64,000 nucleotides of DNA from Prevotella sp. (GTDB taxonomy: Bacteria > Bacteroidota > Bacteroidia > Bacteroidales > Bacteroidaceae). Under the pieces are notes generated by a model. That model was not told the DNA's origin and made no database searches. It was given only the letters and a program-made list of their open reading frames with translations. This document shows positions 46,535-55,898 of the stretch, one piece after another (the stretch's first letter is position 1; every line of letters starts with the position of its first letter). The DNA lies in NCBI GenBank assembly GCA_022769825.1, contig JALEJI010000073.1:1-64000 (forward strand), given 5' to 3'. The position numbers and the translations under genes are program-made.

Positions 46535-46565
46535 CAAAGTTACTCAAATTATCACAGTTGGCAAA
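46535..46565 (-). promoter_or_regulatory. Promoter of the DUF2723-deacetylase-queG unit
   Basis: Minus strand: TTTG (46565-46562), 19-bp spacer, TAACTTTG (46542-46535), an exact Bacteroidetes consensus. The leader would be about 40 nt before the ATG at 46489. It sets the start of the DUF2723 gene downstream of the TTG at 46537. Confidence 0.8.
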
Positions 46566-46730
46566 TATAATATGCCCCAAAATGCCGCCTTACCTTTTTT
46601 TAACCAAAATAGGGTCTTCCACAAATTTGGCGTGATGGCACAATGCCTCGTATTTCCCCATGTATCCACATTGGTTGCGGACGGCCACTAACCATCCCTA
46701 CCCGCCCCTGCAAAGCAGACGATGCACCTC

Positions 46731-46760
46731 TGTTAAATTGGGTAATAACATTTTACAAAT
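46731..46760 (+). repeat. Direct repeat, left copy
   Basis: TGTTAAATT...AATAACATTTTACAAAT. A near-identical 31-bp copy lies at 47100-47130 in the same orientation (TGTTAAATT...AATAATATTTTACAAAT). The two copies bracket the 22-bp repeat array. Confidence 0.7.
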
Positions 46761-46900
46761 GGTCGCCTGAGAATCGTTTTTTTTCAACCAAGCTGTCGCT
46801 TGCGTGGAAATGACGCGATTATGAGCCGTTTTGGTAAATTATTGATTATCACCGCGTTATAACTTTGATGGTTTTTGGGCGTGGAAAAAGCGCCGAATTA

Positions 46901-47012
46901 GCGTCGCCGTTACGGTGCAATCGCGTCGCCGTTACGGTGTAATCGCATCGCCGTTACGGTGTAATCGCGTCGCCGTTACACTGTAATCGCGACGCGATTG
47001 CACCGTAACGGC
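46901..47012 (+). repeat. 22-bp tandem repeat array with a terminal inverted copy
   Basis: Four head-to-tail 22-bp units at 46901-46922, 46923-46944, 46945-46966 and 46967-46988, each built on TCGCCGTTACGGTGTAATC with one to three changes. The following bases, 46989-47012, are the exact reverse complement of 46906-46929. The array can fold into a long GC-rich hairpin. There are no spacers between units, so it is not a CRISPR. It is in the non-coding gap between the DUF2723 and esterase genes. Confidence 0.9.
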
Positions 47013-47099
47013 AAAAGTTTTGTGCCAAAAAGACGCCGACGGTGTTGTAAAATGGCGAAAGGCTACCCTTTTCCAGCTCTATTTGCCCCTGTTTCCAAG

Positions 47100-47130
47100 T
47101 GTTAAATTTCGGCAATAATATTTTACAAAT
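47100..47130 (+). repeat. Direct repeat, right copy
   Basis: Matches 46731-46760 with a few substitutions and one extra base. With the left copy it defines a block of about 400 bp. The rest of the gap 46566-47174 holds no ORF I would defend. Confidence 0.7.
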
Positions 47131-47174
47131 CAACGTGGGTGCAGGTATCAGTTATTTCTTGTCTTCAAGAAGTA

Positions 47175-47867
47175 TTAGATAAGTTTTTCGATGCACCACG
47201 CGAATCCCATGGCGGTGCGCTTGCCGTTGTCTTGGAAGTGGTTGCCGGGGTTCATGTGCAGTTCGGTGTCCACGCCTTGGCCCGCCAACAAGTCGCGTTG
47301 CCGGTTCATGCAGTCGTTTACCGTTGCCATGATGGCCGTCTTGGAATGGTGCTCTCGGTCGCCCAGGCTAAGATACACATGAGGCGCGAGCGACGGATGC
47401 GACGCGGCATAGCCGAGCCAATCCTTGTACCACACCGATGGCGACGCCGCCACTATGGCGCCAAACGGCAGGCGCGTGCCGGCCCATAGCGAGAAGAGCC
47501 CCGCCAAGGAGTAGCCCCCCAGCACCACGCGCGAAAGGTCGCCTTGTGCCGGTGCGTCGCCACTTAGGAATCGCGATTGCTCCTCGATGACTGACGTTAT
47601 CTTGTCGAGCGTGGCTTGCGCGCCGTCGCCAAACGGAGTCTTGCCGAAGACGGGAGGCGCGGGCCACGGCGTCAGCTCCTCGTTCCACTTCTTCACGCGT
47701 ATTGCCACGAGGCGGAAGGGCAGGGGAGAGTGGGCGCGCAGGTAAGCGGCCTCCGTCACCAGCTCCTCCATGTCGTGGCTGTCCACGGGCTGCACGAGCA
47801 GCACCCTTGGGTTGTCGTCGGAGACGATGGTCAGGCTGTCCATGGCTATTTGTTGAGTTTCAGTCAT
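47175..47867 (-). CDS. Alpha/beta-hydrolase fold esterase
   Basis: 230 aa, cytoplasmic. The nucleophile elbow is VVLGGYSLAGLFSLW (G-x-S-x-A-G), the acid lies in YLSLGDREHHSK and the catalytic His in NPGNHFQDNGKR. This resembles the putative-esterase (esterase D / enterochelin-esterase-like) group. The start VLLVQPVDSHDMEEL is close to the family's first strand. Substrate unknown. It is divergent from hflX with separate promoter elements in the 104-bp gap. Confidence 0.85.
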   Translation of the reverse strand: MTETQQIAMDSLTIVSDDNPRVLLVQPVDSHDMEELVTEAAYLRAHSPLPFRLVAIRVKKWNEELTPWPAPPVFGKTPFGDGAQATLDKITSVIEEQSRFLSGDAPAQGDLSRVVLGGYSLAGLFSLWAGTRLPFGAIVAASPSVWYKDWLGYAASHPSLAPHVYLSLGDREHHSKTAIMATVNDCMNRQRDLLAGQGVDTELHMNPGNHFQDNGKRTAMGFAWCIEKLI

Positions 47868-47884
47868 ATCTTTTTAACAGTCGG

Positions 47885-47892
47885 CAAAGTTA
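47885..47892 (-). promoter_or_regulatory. Candidate -7 element for the esterase gene
   Basis: Minus strand reads TAACTTTG, 18 bp before the esterase ATG. No TTTG at -33. The leader would be very short. Confidence 0.4.
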
Positions 47893-47913
47893 CAAAAAAA
47901 TATTATCCACATC

Positions 47914-47944
47914 TTTATCGTCTCCCATCTTTTATGTATCTTTG
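47914..47944 (+). promoter_or_regulatory. Promoter of hflX
   Basis: TTTA (47914-47917), 19-bp spacer, TATCTTTG (47937-47944): full -7 match and a 3-of-4 match at -33. Leader of about 20 nt. Confidence 0.65.
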
Positions 47945-47971
47945 CATAAGATAATACACAATTGATATTTA

Positions 47972-49228
47972 ATGAAGGAATTTGAATACTCTGAGGCCGA
48001 GGCCAGCAAGGCGGAGACCGCCATCCTCGTGGGACTGGTGACTCCGACGCAGGACGAGGCCAAGACGACAGAATATCTCGACGAGCTGGAATTTCTCGCC
48101 GATACCGCCGGCGCCGTTATCGTGAAGCGGTTCACCCAGAAGGTGGGCGGCCCCAACCAGACATCCTACGTGGGCAAGGGCAAGCTGGAGGAGATACACC
48201 AGTATATCAAGGACGAGGAAGACAACGACCGCGAGATAGGCATGGTCATCTTCGACGATGAGTTGTCGGCCAAGCAGCTGCGCAACATCGAGAACGAGCT
48301 GCACGTGAAGGTTCTCGACCGCACGTCGCTCATCCTCGACATCTTCGCCATGCGCGCCCAGACCGCCAACGCCAAGACACAGGTGGAGCTGGCGCAGTAT
48401 CGCTACATGCTGCCACGCCTGCAGCGAATGTGGACCCACCTTGAGCGTCAGGGCGGCGGCTCGGGATCGGGCGGCGGCAAAGGCTCCGTGGGATTGCGCG
48501 GACCTGGTGAGACGCAGCTCGAGATGGACCGCCGAATAATCCTGAACCGCATGTCGCTGCTGAAGAAGCGCCTGGTGGAGATAGACCGCCAGAAGACCAC
48601 GCAGCGCAAGAACCGCGGGCGGCTCATTCGCGTGGCCCTCGTGGGCTACACCAACGTGGGCAAGTCGACGCTGATGAACCTGCTGGCCAAGAGCGAGGTG
48701 TTCGCCGAGAACAAGCTCTTCGCCACGCTCGACACCACCGTGCGCAAGGTGGTGATAAAGAACCTGCCATTCCTGCTCGCCGACACCGTGGGCTTCATAC
48801 GCAAGTTGCCCACCGACCTCGTCGACTCGTTCAAGTCGACGCTCGACGAGGTGCGCGAGGCCGACCTGCTGCTTCACGTGGTGGACATCTCGCACCCCGA
48901 CTTCGAGGAGCAGATACAGGTGGTAAACTCCACGCTGAAAGACCTTGAGTGCGCCGACAAGCCGACGATGCTCGTCTTCAACAAGATAGACAACTACAGC
49001 TGGACGGAGAAAGACCCCGACGACCTGACGCCGGTGAGGAAGGAGAACATCTCGCTCGACGACTTGAAGAAGACGTGGATGGCCAAGCTCAACGACGACT
49101 GCATCTTCGTGTCGGCGAAAAACAGGGACAACATAGACGAGTTCAGGGACGTGCTCTACAGGAAGGTGAGGGAGCTGCACGTGCAGAAATACCCTTACAA
49201 CGACTTCCTCTATCCCGAGGAGGAATAA
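47972..49228 (+). CDS. hflX: GTPase HflX (ribosome-associated)
   Basis: 418 aa, normal length. HflX binds the 50S subunit and splits stalled ribosomes. N-terminal domain with GGPNQTSYVGKGKLEEI, RTSLILDIFAMRAQTANAKTQ-type segment, a glycine-rich linker (GGGSGSGGGKG), GPGETQLEMDRR, then the G domain: VALVGYTNVGKSTLMN (G1, about residue 224), FATLDTTVR (G2), ADTVGFIRKLP (G3) and VFNKID (G4). It is followed after 48 bp by the DUF4954 gene, probably in one operon. Confidence 0.97.
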   Translation: MKEFEYSEAEASKAETAILVGLVTPTQDEAKTTEYLDELEFLADTAGAVIVKRFTQKVGGPNQTSYVGKGKLEEIHQYIKDEEDNDREIGMVIFDDELSAKQLRNIENELHVKVLDRTSLILDIFAMRAQTANAKTQVELAQYRYMLPRLQRMWTHLERQGGGSGSGGGKGSVGLRGPGETQLEMDRRIILNRMSLLKKRLVEIDRQKTTQRKNRGRLIRVALVGYTNVGKSTLMNLLAKSEVFAENKLFATLDTTVRKVVIKNLPFLLADTVGFIRKLPTDLVDSFKSTLDEVREADLLLHVVDISHPDFEEQIQVVNSTLKDLECADKPTMLVFNKIDNYSWTEKDPDDLTPVRKENISLDDLKKTWMAKLNDDCIFVSAKNRDNIDEFRDVLYRKVRELHVQKYPYNDFLYPEEE

Positions 49229-49276
49229 AACCGGGCCTGCTTCCGGAACCGAGGCGGACAAAGAAACAAAAACATT

Positions 49277-51130
49277 ATGGCATACAGGTCTTTAACCGAA
49301 GAGGAAATAAACGTTCTCGACGACAACGGCTGTTGGGCCGAGAACTGGGACAACGTCAAGGTGAGCGACGACTTCGCTCCCAAGTACATGCGACACGTCA
49401 TGCTCTACGGCGATGTCGCCATAGGCAGTTTTGAAAAGAACATCGAGGTGTCGCCCGGATTCCTCAAGCATTCGGGCATCTGCAACGCCACGCTGCGCCA
49501 CGTCAGCGTGGGCGACAACTGCCTGATAGAGAACATCGGCAATTATATCAACAACTACACCATCGGCAACGATTGCTACATCTCCAACGTCTCCACCATG
49601 GAGACCACCGAGGGCGCGACCTTCGGGCAGGGCAACCTCATATCGGTGCTCAACGAGGTGGGCGACGGCAACGTGGTGCTCTTCGACGGGCTCAACAGCC
49701 AGATAGCCGCGCTCATGGTGAAGTATAATCGCGACCGTGGGTTCTGGGCCGCCATGCGCCGGCTCATAGGAGAGGACATCAAGGCCACCTCGCCCGACCG
49801 TGGCACCCTGGGCGACGGGGTGAAGATAGTGAACACCAAGGAGATAACCAATACCGTCATAGGCGAGGAGTGTGAGGTGAACGGCGCGGCAAGGCTCAGC
49901 GACGTCACCATTCTATCGGCGCCGGAGGCCACCGTCTACATCGGCACGGGCGTCATCTGCGAAAACTCCATCATCAGTCACGGCTCAAGCCTCATCAACT
50001 CGGTGAAGATGCAAGACTGCTTCGTGGGCGAGGCGTGCAAGATAAGCAATGGCTTCACGGCAGCGCAGAGCGTGCTCTTCGCCAACTGCTACATGAGCAA
50101 CGGCGAGGCGTGCGCCGCCTTCTGCGGACCGTTCACCGCCAGCCACCACAAGAGCTCGCTGCTCATAGGCTCGCAGTTCAGCTTCTACAACGCCGGCTCG
50201 GCGACCAATTTCTCAAACCACGCCTACAAGATGGGACCGCTCCACTGGGGCGTGCTCGAAAGAGGCACCAAGACGGCAAGCGGCGCCTACCTGCTCATGC
50301 CGGCCACGATAGGCACCTTCAGCGTGTGCTTCGGCAAACTGATGCACCATCCCGACACACGCAACCTGCCGTTCTCGTATCTCATAGCCTACGGCGACAC
50401 CATGTATCTGTCGCCGGGACGCAACATAACCACCGTGGGCCTCTACCGCGACATACGCAAGTGGCCCAAGCGAGATGTCAGGCCCAAGGGCACGAGGAAG
50501 AGCATTGTCAACTTCGACTGGCTCTCGCCCTTCTCCGTGGGGGAGTTAATAAAGGGAAAGAAGATTCTCGAAGACCTGCAAGCCGCGTCGGGCGAAGACG
50601 TGAGCTCATACAACTTCCACGAGTATGTCATCCACGCCTCGTCGCTGCGCAAGGGCATAAAATACTATGACATAGCCCTGCGCATATACATGGGGGCCGT
50701 GCTAAAGCGCGTGCTAAAGCGCGACCCGACGCTGGCTCCGCCCGCCACCGAGGTGGGACTGGGCGACTGGAACGACCTCTCTGGCCTGCTCTTGCCGGCA
50801 AGCGAGGAGCAACGTCTTGTCAGCGACATCAAGAGCGGGGAGCTCGACTCAATAGAAGGTGTCACCGCCCGCCTGACCGACATCGACAACCATTACCGCG
50901 AATACCAGTGGGCGTGGACATACCGCCTCATCCTGGACTATTACGGTCTGAAGGAACTCGACGCCGACAGTGCCGAGAGCATCAGGCGCGACTACGTGAC
51001 CGCGCGCAGGGCGTGGATTGCCGAGATAAGAAAGGACGCGGAGAAAGAGTACCGGATGGGCGACGTGGACCAGGAGGTGCTCGACAACTTCATCTCGCAA
51101 CTCGACCATGAGGTCGACTTCGAGAGCTAA
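49277..51130 (+). CDS. DUF4954 protein with left-handed beta-helix region
   Basis: 617 aa, no signal peptide. The N-terminal half shows repeated short hexapeptide-like units (for example VSVGDNCLIENIGNYIN, YTIGNDCYISNVSTME, VYIGTGVICENSII) of the kind found in LbH acyltransferases and nucleotidyltransferases. The C-terminal part (about 400-617) is helical. DUF4954 is widespread in Bacteroidetes, and no function is known to me. It is downstream of hflX. Confidence 0.8.
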   Translation: MAYRSLTEEEINVLDDNGCWAENWDNVKVSDDFAPKYMRHVMLYGDVAIGSFEKNIEVSPGFLKHSGICNATLRHVSVGDNCLIENIGNYINNYTIGNDCYISNVSTMETTEGATFGQGNLISVLNEVGDGNVVLFDGLNSQIAALMVKYNRDRGFWAAMRRLIGEDIKATSPDRGTLGDGVKIVNTKEITNTVIGEECEVNGAARLSDVTILSAPEATVYIGTGVICENSIISHGSSLINSVKMQDCFVGEACKISNGFTAAQSVLFANCYMSNGEACAAFCGPFTASHHKSSLLIGSQFSFYNAGSATNFSNHAYKMGPLHWGVLERGTKTASGAYLLMPATIGTFSVCFGKLMHHPDTRNLPFSYLIAYGDTMYLSPGRNITTVGLYRDIRKWPKRDVRPKGTRKSIVNFDWLSPFSVGELIKGKKILEDLQAASGEDVSSYNFHEYVIHASSLRKGIKYYDIALRIYMGAVLKRVLKRDPTLAPPATEVGLGDWNDLSGLLLPASEEQRLVSDIKSGELDSIEGVTARLTDIDNHYREYQWAWTYRLILDYYGLKELDADSAESIRRDYVTARRAWIAEIRKDAEKEYRMGDVDQEVLDNFISQLDHEVDFES

Positions 51131-51190
51131 GGCTGCCTGTGAGGCAAAAGATTATCATCATACGAGACACATATTTACACATTATATTAC

Positions 51191-54106
51191 ATGAAACATT
51201 TGAGGACACTTCTTTGTGTGCTTGTCGCTGCGCTCGCCGTGAGCGTCCAGGCGCAGAAGAGTTACCATTACTCAACGGTGGCGGGCGACCCGATGCACGC
51301 TCGCGTCTATACCCTCGACAATGGATTGAAGGTCTACATGAGCGTCAACCGTGAGACGCCGCGCCTTCAGACATATATCGCCGTGAAGACAGGCTCGCGC
51401 AACGACCCTCCTGAGACCACGGGCCTGGCCCATTACCTGGAGCATCTCATGTTTAAGGGAACCACGCATTTCGGCTCAAGCAACGTGGCGGCTGAGGCCC
51501 CGCTGCTCGACACCATAGAGTGTCGCTTCGAGCGTTATCGCCACATCACCGACCCCGTGATGAGGAAGAAGGCTTACCACGAGATTGACTCCATATCGCA
51601 GCTGGCAGCCAGGTATAACATCCCCAACGAGTATGACAAGCTCATGGCGAGCATTGGATCGCAAGGCAGCAACGCCTACACCTCGGAGGATGTCACGTGC
51701 TATGTGGAGGACATCCCGGCCAACGAGATAGACTCCTGGGCCAAGGTGCAGGCCGACAGGTTCAAGAACATGGTCATACGCGGCTTCCACACTGAGCTGG
51801 AGGCGGTGTATGAGGAATACAACATCGGCCTTGGCAGCGATGGCGAGAAGCAGATGCAGGCCATGAGCAAGAAGCTCTTCCCAGGTCATCCTTATGGCAC
51901 GCAAAGCACCATCGGCACGCAGGAACACCTGAAGAACCCTTCCATAACCAATATAAAAAACTATTTCCATCGCTACTACGTGCCAAACAACGTGGCGATA
52001 TGCCTTGCTGGCGACTTCGACCCCGACAAGACCATTGCCATCATCGACAAGTATTTCGGCGACTGGAAGAAGAGCGACAACCTCTCTTATCCGCAATACG
52101 CTCCGTTGAAGAAGCTCATGGCGCCTGTCGACACCACCGTCGTGGGCCTTGAGGCTCCCAACGTGTTCATGGCGTGGCGCACCGATGCTGCCGCGTCGGC
52201 CCAGCAAGACACGCTATCCGTTATAAGCTATTTGCTCAGCAATGGCAAGGCCGGACTCTTCGATTTGGACCTCAACAACCCGATGAAGGTGATGGGCGCA
52301 AGCGCGCAACTGTCGTCAAACCACGATTATGGCATGTTCTACCTTTATGGCTCGCCAAAGGAGGGACAAGACACCAAGGAGGTGAGGCGGCTCATGCTCG
52401 GCGAGATTGAGAAGCTGAAGAAGGGCCAGTTCTCCGATGACCTCTTGCCGTCGGCGGTGAACAACATGAAGCTGAAATATTACCAGTCGCTGAGGAAGAA
52501 CGATGAGCGCGCCGACCGCTTCGTTAATGCTTTCATCAACGACAAGCAGTGGGACGACGAGGTCCACTCTCTCGACCGCATTGCCAAGATGACGAAGAGC
52601 CAGATAGTGGACTTCGCCAACAGGTTCTTCACCGATGGCTACGTCACCGTGTTCAAGGCCCAAGGCAACGACACCACTATTCACAAGATAGAAAAGCCGC
52701 ACATAACACCTATCCCGACCAACAACGACAAGCAGAGCGAGTTTCTGAAAGAAATCGTCAATGCCAAGCCGGAGCCCATACAGCCCAAGTTCGTTGACTT
52801 CAAGCGCGACCTCACGGTGGCCCGAACGAAGAAAGGCCTCGACTATCTGTATAAGAAGAATACGAGCGACGACATCTTCTCTTTGACCTATCATTATCCT
52901 TTCGGCAGCGAGAGCGACAACCAGTATGCCGTCGCCGCCGACTATCTCTCGTATGTCGGCACCGACAAGTTGAGCAACGAGAAGATACAGCAGCAGTTCT
53001 TCAAGCTCGCGTGCAGCTATAACGTGAGCGTTGGCGACGACGCCATCAACATTTCCATCAGCGGACTCAACAGCAACATGCCCGCGGCGGTGCGGTTGCT
53101 TGAGAACGTGCTCACGAGTGCCAAGGCCGACAAGGAAAGCTACGACAAGTATGTCGGCATAGTGCTGAAGGCGCGTGCCGACGCCAAGAGCGAACAGCGC
53201 GCAAACTTCTCGGCCTTGACCATGCTTGGCGAGTATGGCGCGTATAACCCGCAGCTTAACGACATGAGCGAGAAGCAGTTGCGCGACGCAGACCCACAGG
53301 CTTTGCTCGACAAGCTGAAGAATCTCAACCGTTATCGCGCCACGGTGATGTATTTCGGGCCTTCCGACATGAAGACAGTCGACGGCATCGTTAGCGCGGC
53401 CCACGCCACGCCAAGGAAATTCTTGCAAGAGCCGGAGGCTAAGCCTTATCTTCATCAGGCTACTGACAAGACGGAGGTGTGGGTGGCTCCTTATGATGCC
53501 AAGAACATCTATATGACCATGTATCACGCTGAGGGCAAGAAGTGGACACCGGAGAAGGCGGCCATAGAGCTTCTCTTCAACGAGTATTTTGGAGGCGGCA
53601 TGAACGCCATCGTGTTCCAGGAACTGCGCGAGGCGCGTGGTTTGGCCTATTCGGCAGGTGCCAGATACACGGCGCCATCGGCTTATCCTTATAAGGACAC
53701 GGAGAGCTTTACCACTTACATCATTACCCAAAACGACAAGATGATGGACTGCGTAAACGAGTTCAACAACCTGCTCAACGACACGCCGTCGCGCGAGGCT
53801 GGATTCAAGTTGGCGCGGCAAAGCCTCATAAAGTCGCTCTCCACAGCCAGGACAAACTATGAGAACGTGTTTTGGAGATGGCTCGAAGCCAAGAAGAAGG
53901 GCATTGACTATGACATCCGCCAAAAGATTTACGAGACCTTGCCAAAGCTGACGCTCAACGATGTCATCAACTTCGCGCGAGAGAACATCGCCAACAAGCC
54001 TTACCGCTATCTTATCCTCGGCAACGAGAAAGACATCGACATGGACGCTCTGCAAAAGTTGGGACCGGTGAGAAGGCTGACCACGGAAGAAATCTTTGGA
54101 TACTAA
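51191..54106 (+). CDS. M16-family zinc metallopeptidase (insulinase/PqqL-like), exported
   Basis: 971 aa with signal peptide (HLRTLLCVLVAALAVSVQA). The inverted zinc motif is in GLAHYLEHLMFKG (HxxEH, His 81 to His 85) with the third ligand in HTELEAVYEEYN. The layout is four M16 half-domains: the active N-terminal pair, then an inactive pair with YFGGGMNAIVFQELREARGLAYS in the second half. It degrades peptides in the periplasm. No partner gene is adjacent. Confidence 0.95.
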   Translation: MKHLRTLLCVLVAALAVSVQAQKSYHYSTVAGDPMHARVYTLDNGLKVYMSVNRETPRLQTYIAVKTGSRNDPPETTGLAHYLEHLMFKGTTHFGSSNVAAEAPLLDTIECRFERYRHITDPVMRKKAYHEIDSISQLAARYNIPNEYDKLMASIGSQGSNAYTSEDVTCYVEDIPANEIDSWAKVQADRFKNMVIRGFHTELEAVYEEYNIGLGSDGEKQMQAMSKKLFPGHPYGTQSTIGTQEHLKNPSITNIKNYFHRYYVPNNVAICLAGDFDPDKTIAIIDKYFGDWKKSDNLSYPQYAPLKKLMAPVDTTVVGLEAPNVFMAWRTDAAASAQQDTLSVISYLLSNGKAGLFDLDLNNPMKVMGASAQLSSNHDYGMFYLYGSPKEGQDTKEVRRLMLGEIEKLKKGQFSDDLLPSAVNNMKLKYYQSLRKNDERADRFVNAFINDKQWDDEVHSLDRIAKMTKSQIVDFANRFFTDGYVTVFKAQGNDTTIHKIEKPHITPIPTNNDKQSEFLKEIVNAKPEPIQPKFVDFKRDLTVARTKKGLDYLYKKNTSDDIFSLTYHYPFGSESDNQYAVAADYLSYVGTDKLSNEKIQQQFFKLACSYNVSVGDDAINISISGLNSNMPAAVRLLENVLTSAKADKESYDKYVGIVLKARADAKSEQRANFSALTMLGEYGAYNPQLNDMSEKQLRDADPQALLDKLKNLNRYRATVMYFGPSDMKTVDGIVSAAHATPRKFLQEPEAKPYLHQATDKTEVWVAPYDAKNIYMTMYHAEGKKWTPEKAAIELLFNEYFGGGMNAIVFQELREARGLAYSAGARYTAPSAYPYKDTESFTTYIITQNDKMMDCVNEFNNLLNDTPSREAGFKLARQSLIKSLSTARTNYENVFWRWLEAKKKGIDYDIRQKIYETLPKLTLNDVINFARENIANKPYRYLILGNEKDIDMDALQKLGPVRRLTTEEIFGY

Positions 54107-54114
54107 TACGTTTG
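54107..54114 (+). promoter_or_regulatory. Candidate -7 element for fumarase
   Basis: TACGTTTG matches TAnnTTTG and begins one base after the M16 stop codon, 68 bp before the fumarase ATG. No good -33 box. Confidence 0.35.
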
Positions 54115-54181
54115 ATTAAACATACAAGCGGCAGGAATTAGATAGACAACATATAATATTATACAATAAACATTTTATATT

Positions 54182-55828
54182 ATGGCTAAACCAGTAGATT
54201 TTAAGTACGCTCCAATGTTCCAGCTTGGAGAGGACAAGACTGAGTATCGCTTGCTTACCAAGGAAGGCGTAAGCACGGCTGAGTTTGAGGGTAAGACTAT
54301 CCTCAAGGTTTCCAAGGAGGCCTTGACCTTGCTCGCGCAGCAGGGTTTTCACGACGTGGAGTTCATGCTCCGTCGTGAGCACAACCTCCAGGTGGCAAAG
54401 ATTTTGAAAGACCCAGAGGCTTCTGAGAACGACAAGTACGTGGCTCTCCAGTTCCTTCGCAACGCCGAGACTGCCGTAAAGGGTATCCTCCCATTCTGCC
54501 AGGACACTGGTACCGCTATCATACACGGCGAGAAGGGTCAGCGTGTATGGACCGACTTCGAGGACGAAGAGGCTTTGAGCCGCGGTGTCTATAACACTTA
54601 CACACAGGACAACCTCCGTTATTCTCAGAACGCACCTCTCAACATGTATGATGAGGTGAACACTCGTTGCAACCTCCCTGCACAGATCGATATCGAGGCT
54701 ACAGAGGGCGACGAGTATCGCTTCGTGATGGTTGCCAAGGGTGGTGGTTCTGCCAACAAGACTTACTTTTACCCTATGACAAAGGCTACTATCCAGAACG
54801 AGGGCACACTCCTCCCGTTCCTCGTAGAGAAGATGAAGAGCCTCGGCACGGCGGCTTGTCCTCCTTACCACATCGCCTTCGTTATCGGTGGTACTTCTGC
54901 GGAGAAGAACCTCTTGACCGTGAAGTTGGCTTCCATCAAGTATTACGACGAGTTGCCTACCACAGGCGATGAGACAGGTCGTGCTTTCCGTGACATCGAC
55001 TTGGAGAACAAGCTCCTCGTAGAGGCTCACAAGATAGGCCTCGGCGCACAGTTCGGCGGCAAGTACTTGGCCCACGACATCCGTGTCATCCGATTGCCAC
55101 GTCATGGCGCCAGCTGCCCAATCGGTATGGGCGTAAGCTGCTCTGCCGACCGTAACATCAAGGCCAAGATCAACAAGGACGGTATCTGGTTGGAGAAGAT
55201 GGACGACAACCCAACAGAGTTGATTCCAGAGGAGTTGCGTAAGCCAGGCGAGGGCACCAAGGGCATTGAGATTGACCTCGACAAGGGTATCGACGCCGTT
55301 CGCGCCGAGTTGACCAAGTATCCTGTCAGCACACGTGTCAGCTTGAAGGGTACTATCATCGTGGCTCGCGACATCGCTCACGCCAAGCTCAAGGCTCGCT
55401 TGGACGCAGGCGAGGAGATGCCTCAGTACTTCAAGGATCACCCAATCCTCTATGCAGGACCAGCCAAGACACCGGAGGGCTATCCTTGCGGTTCAATGGG
55501 CCCGACCACGGCCAACCGTATGGATCCATACGTGGACGAGTTCCAGGATTACGGCGCAAGCTTGGTAATGATTGCCAAGGGTAACCGCACGCAGGTTGTC
55601 ACCGACGCTTGTAAGAAGCACGGAGGTTTCTATCTCGGCACTATCGGTGGTGTTGCCGCCGTTCTCTCTCAGAGCTGTATCAAGAGCATCGAGTGCGTAG
55701 AGTATCCAGAGCTCGGCATGGAGGCAATCTGGAAGATAACCGTGGAGGACTTCCCTGCCTTTATCCTCGTGGATGACAAGGGCAACGACTTCTTCAAGCA
55801 GTTGAAGCCTTGGAAGTGCACTTGCTAA
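54182..55828 (+). CDS. Fumarate hydratase, class I (4Fe-4S)
   Basis: 548 aa. Interconverts fumarate and malate; Prevotella-like bacteria use it in the reductive branch to succinate. Conserved features include [15 protein letters not shown] with the first cluster cysteine, [14 protein letters not shown] with the second, [38 protein letters not shown] and [12 protein letters not shown]. Length and domain order fit the single-chain class I enzyme (FumA/FumB type). A terminator follows. Codon use is biased as in the enolase gene, which fits high expression. Confidence 0.96.
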   Translation: MAKPVDFKYAPMFQLGEDKTEYRLLTKEGVSTAEFEGKTILKVSKEALTLLAQQGFHDVEFMLRREHNLQVAKILKDPEASENDKYVALQFLRNAETAVKGILPFCQDTGTAIIHGEKGQRVWTDFEDEEALSRGVYNTYTQDNLRYSQNAPLNMYDEVNTRCNLPAQIDIEATEGDEYRFVMVAKGGGSANKTYFYPMTKATIQNEGTLLPFLVEKMKSLGTAACPPYHIAFVIGGTSAEKNLLTVKLASIKYYDELPTTGDETGRAFRDIDLENKLLVEAHKIGLGAQFGGKYLAHDIRVIRLPRHGASCPIGMGVSCSADRNIKAKINKDGIWLEKMDDNPTELIPEELRKPGEGTKGIEIDLDKGIDAVRAELTKYPVSTRVSLKGTIIVARDIAHAKLKARLDAGEEMPQYFKDHPILYAGPAKTPEGYPCGSMGPTTANRMDPYVDEFQDYGASLVMIAKGNRTQVVTDACKKHGGFYLGTIGGVAAVLSQSCIKSIECVEYPELGMEAIWKITVEDFPAFILVDDKGNDFFKQLKPWKCTC

Positions 55829-55851
55829 ACATTCCGACAACTAAATAGGCG

Positions 55852-55885
55852 TGGGGCGGCCATGATGGTCGCCCCATCTTTTTAT
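55852..55885 (+). terminator. Rho-independent terminator after fumarase
   Basis: TGGGGCGGCCA (55852-55862) pairs with TGGTCGCCCCA (55866-55876), 11-bp stem with one G-U pair and a 3-nt loop, followed by TCTTTTT. The helicase ATG is 14 bp beyond. Confidence 0.92.
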
Positions 55886-55898
55886 AACATGCTATATT

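Noticed and set aside
46490-46537. Upstream TTG start of the DUF2723 gene
   Set aside because: The TTG lies inside the -7 element of the promoter, so it would not be in the transcript.
46901-47012. Possible CRISPR array
   Set aside because: Repeats are directly adjacent with no spacers, one copy is inverted and no cas genes are in the window.
47969-49261. 430-aa ORF on the minus strand
   Set aside because: Antisense shadow of hflX; Leu/His/Val-rich composition typical of reading a GC-rich gene backwards, no motifs.
52316-54055. 579-aa ORF on the minus strand
   Set aside because: Lies entirely within the M16 peptidase gene, which has clear catalytic motifs; the antisense product has none.
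54116-55441. 441-aa ORF on the minus strand
   Set aside because: Antisense to the class I fumarase gene.
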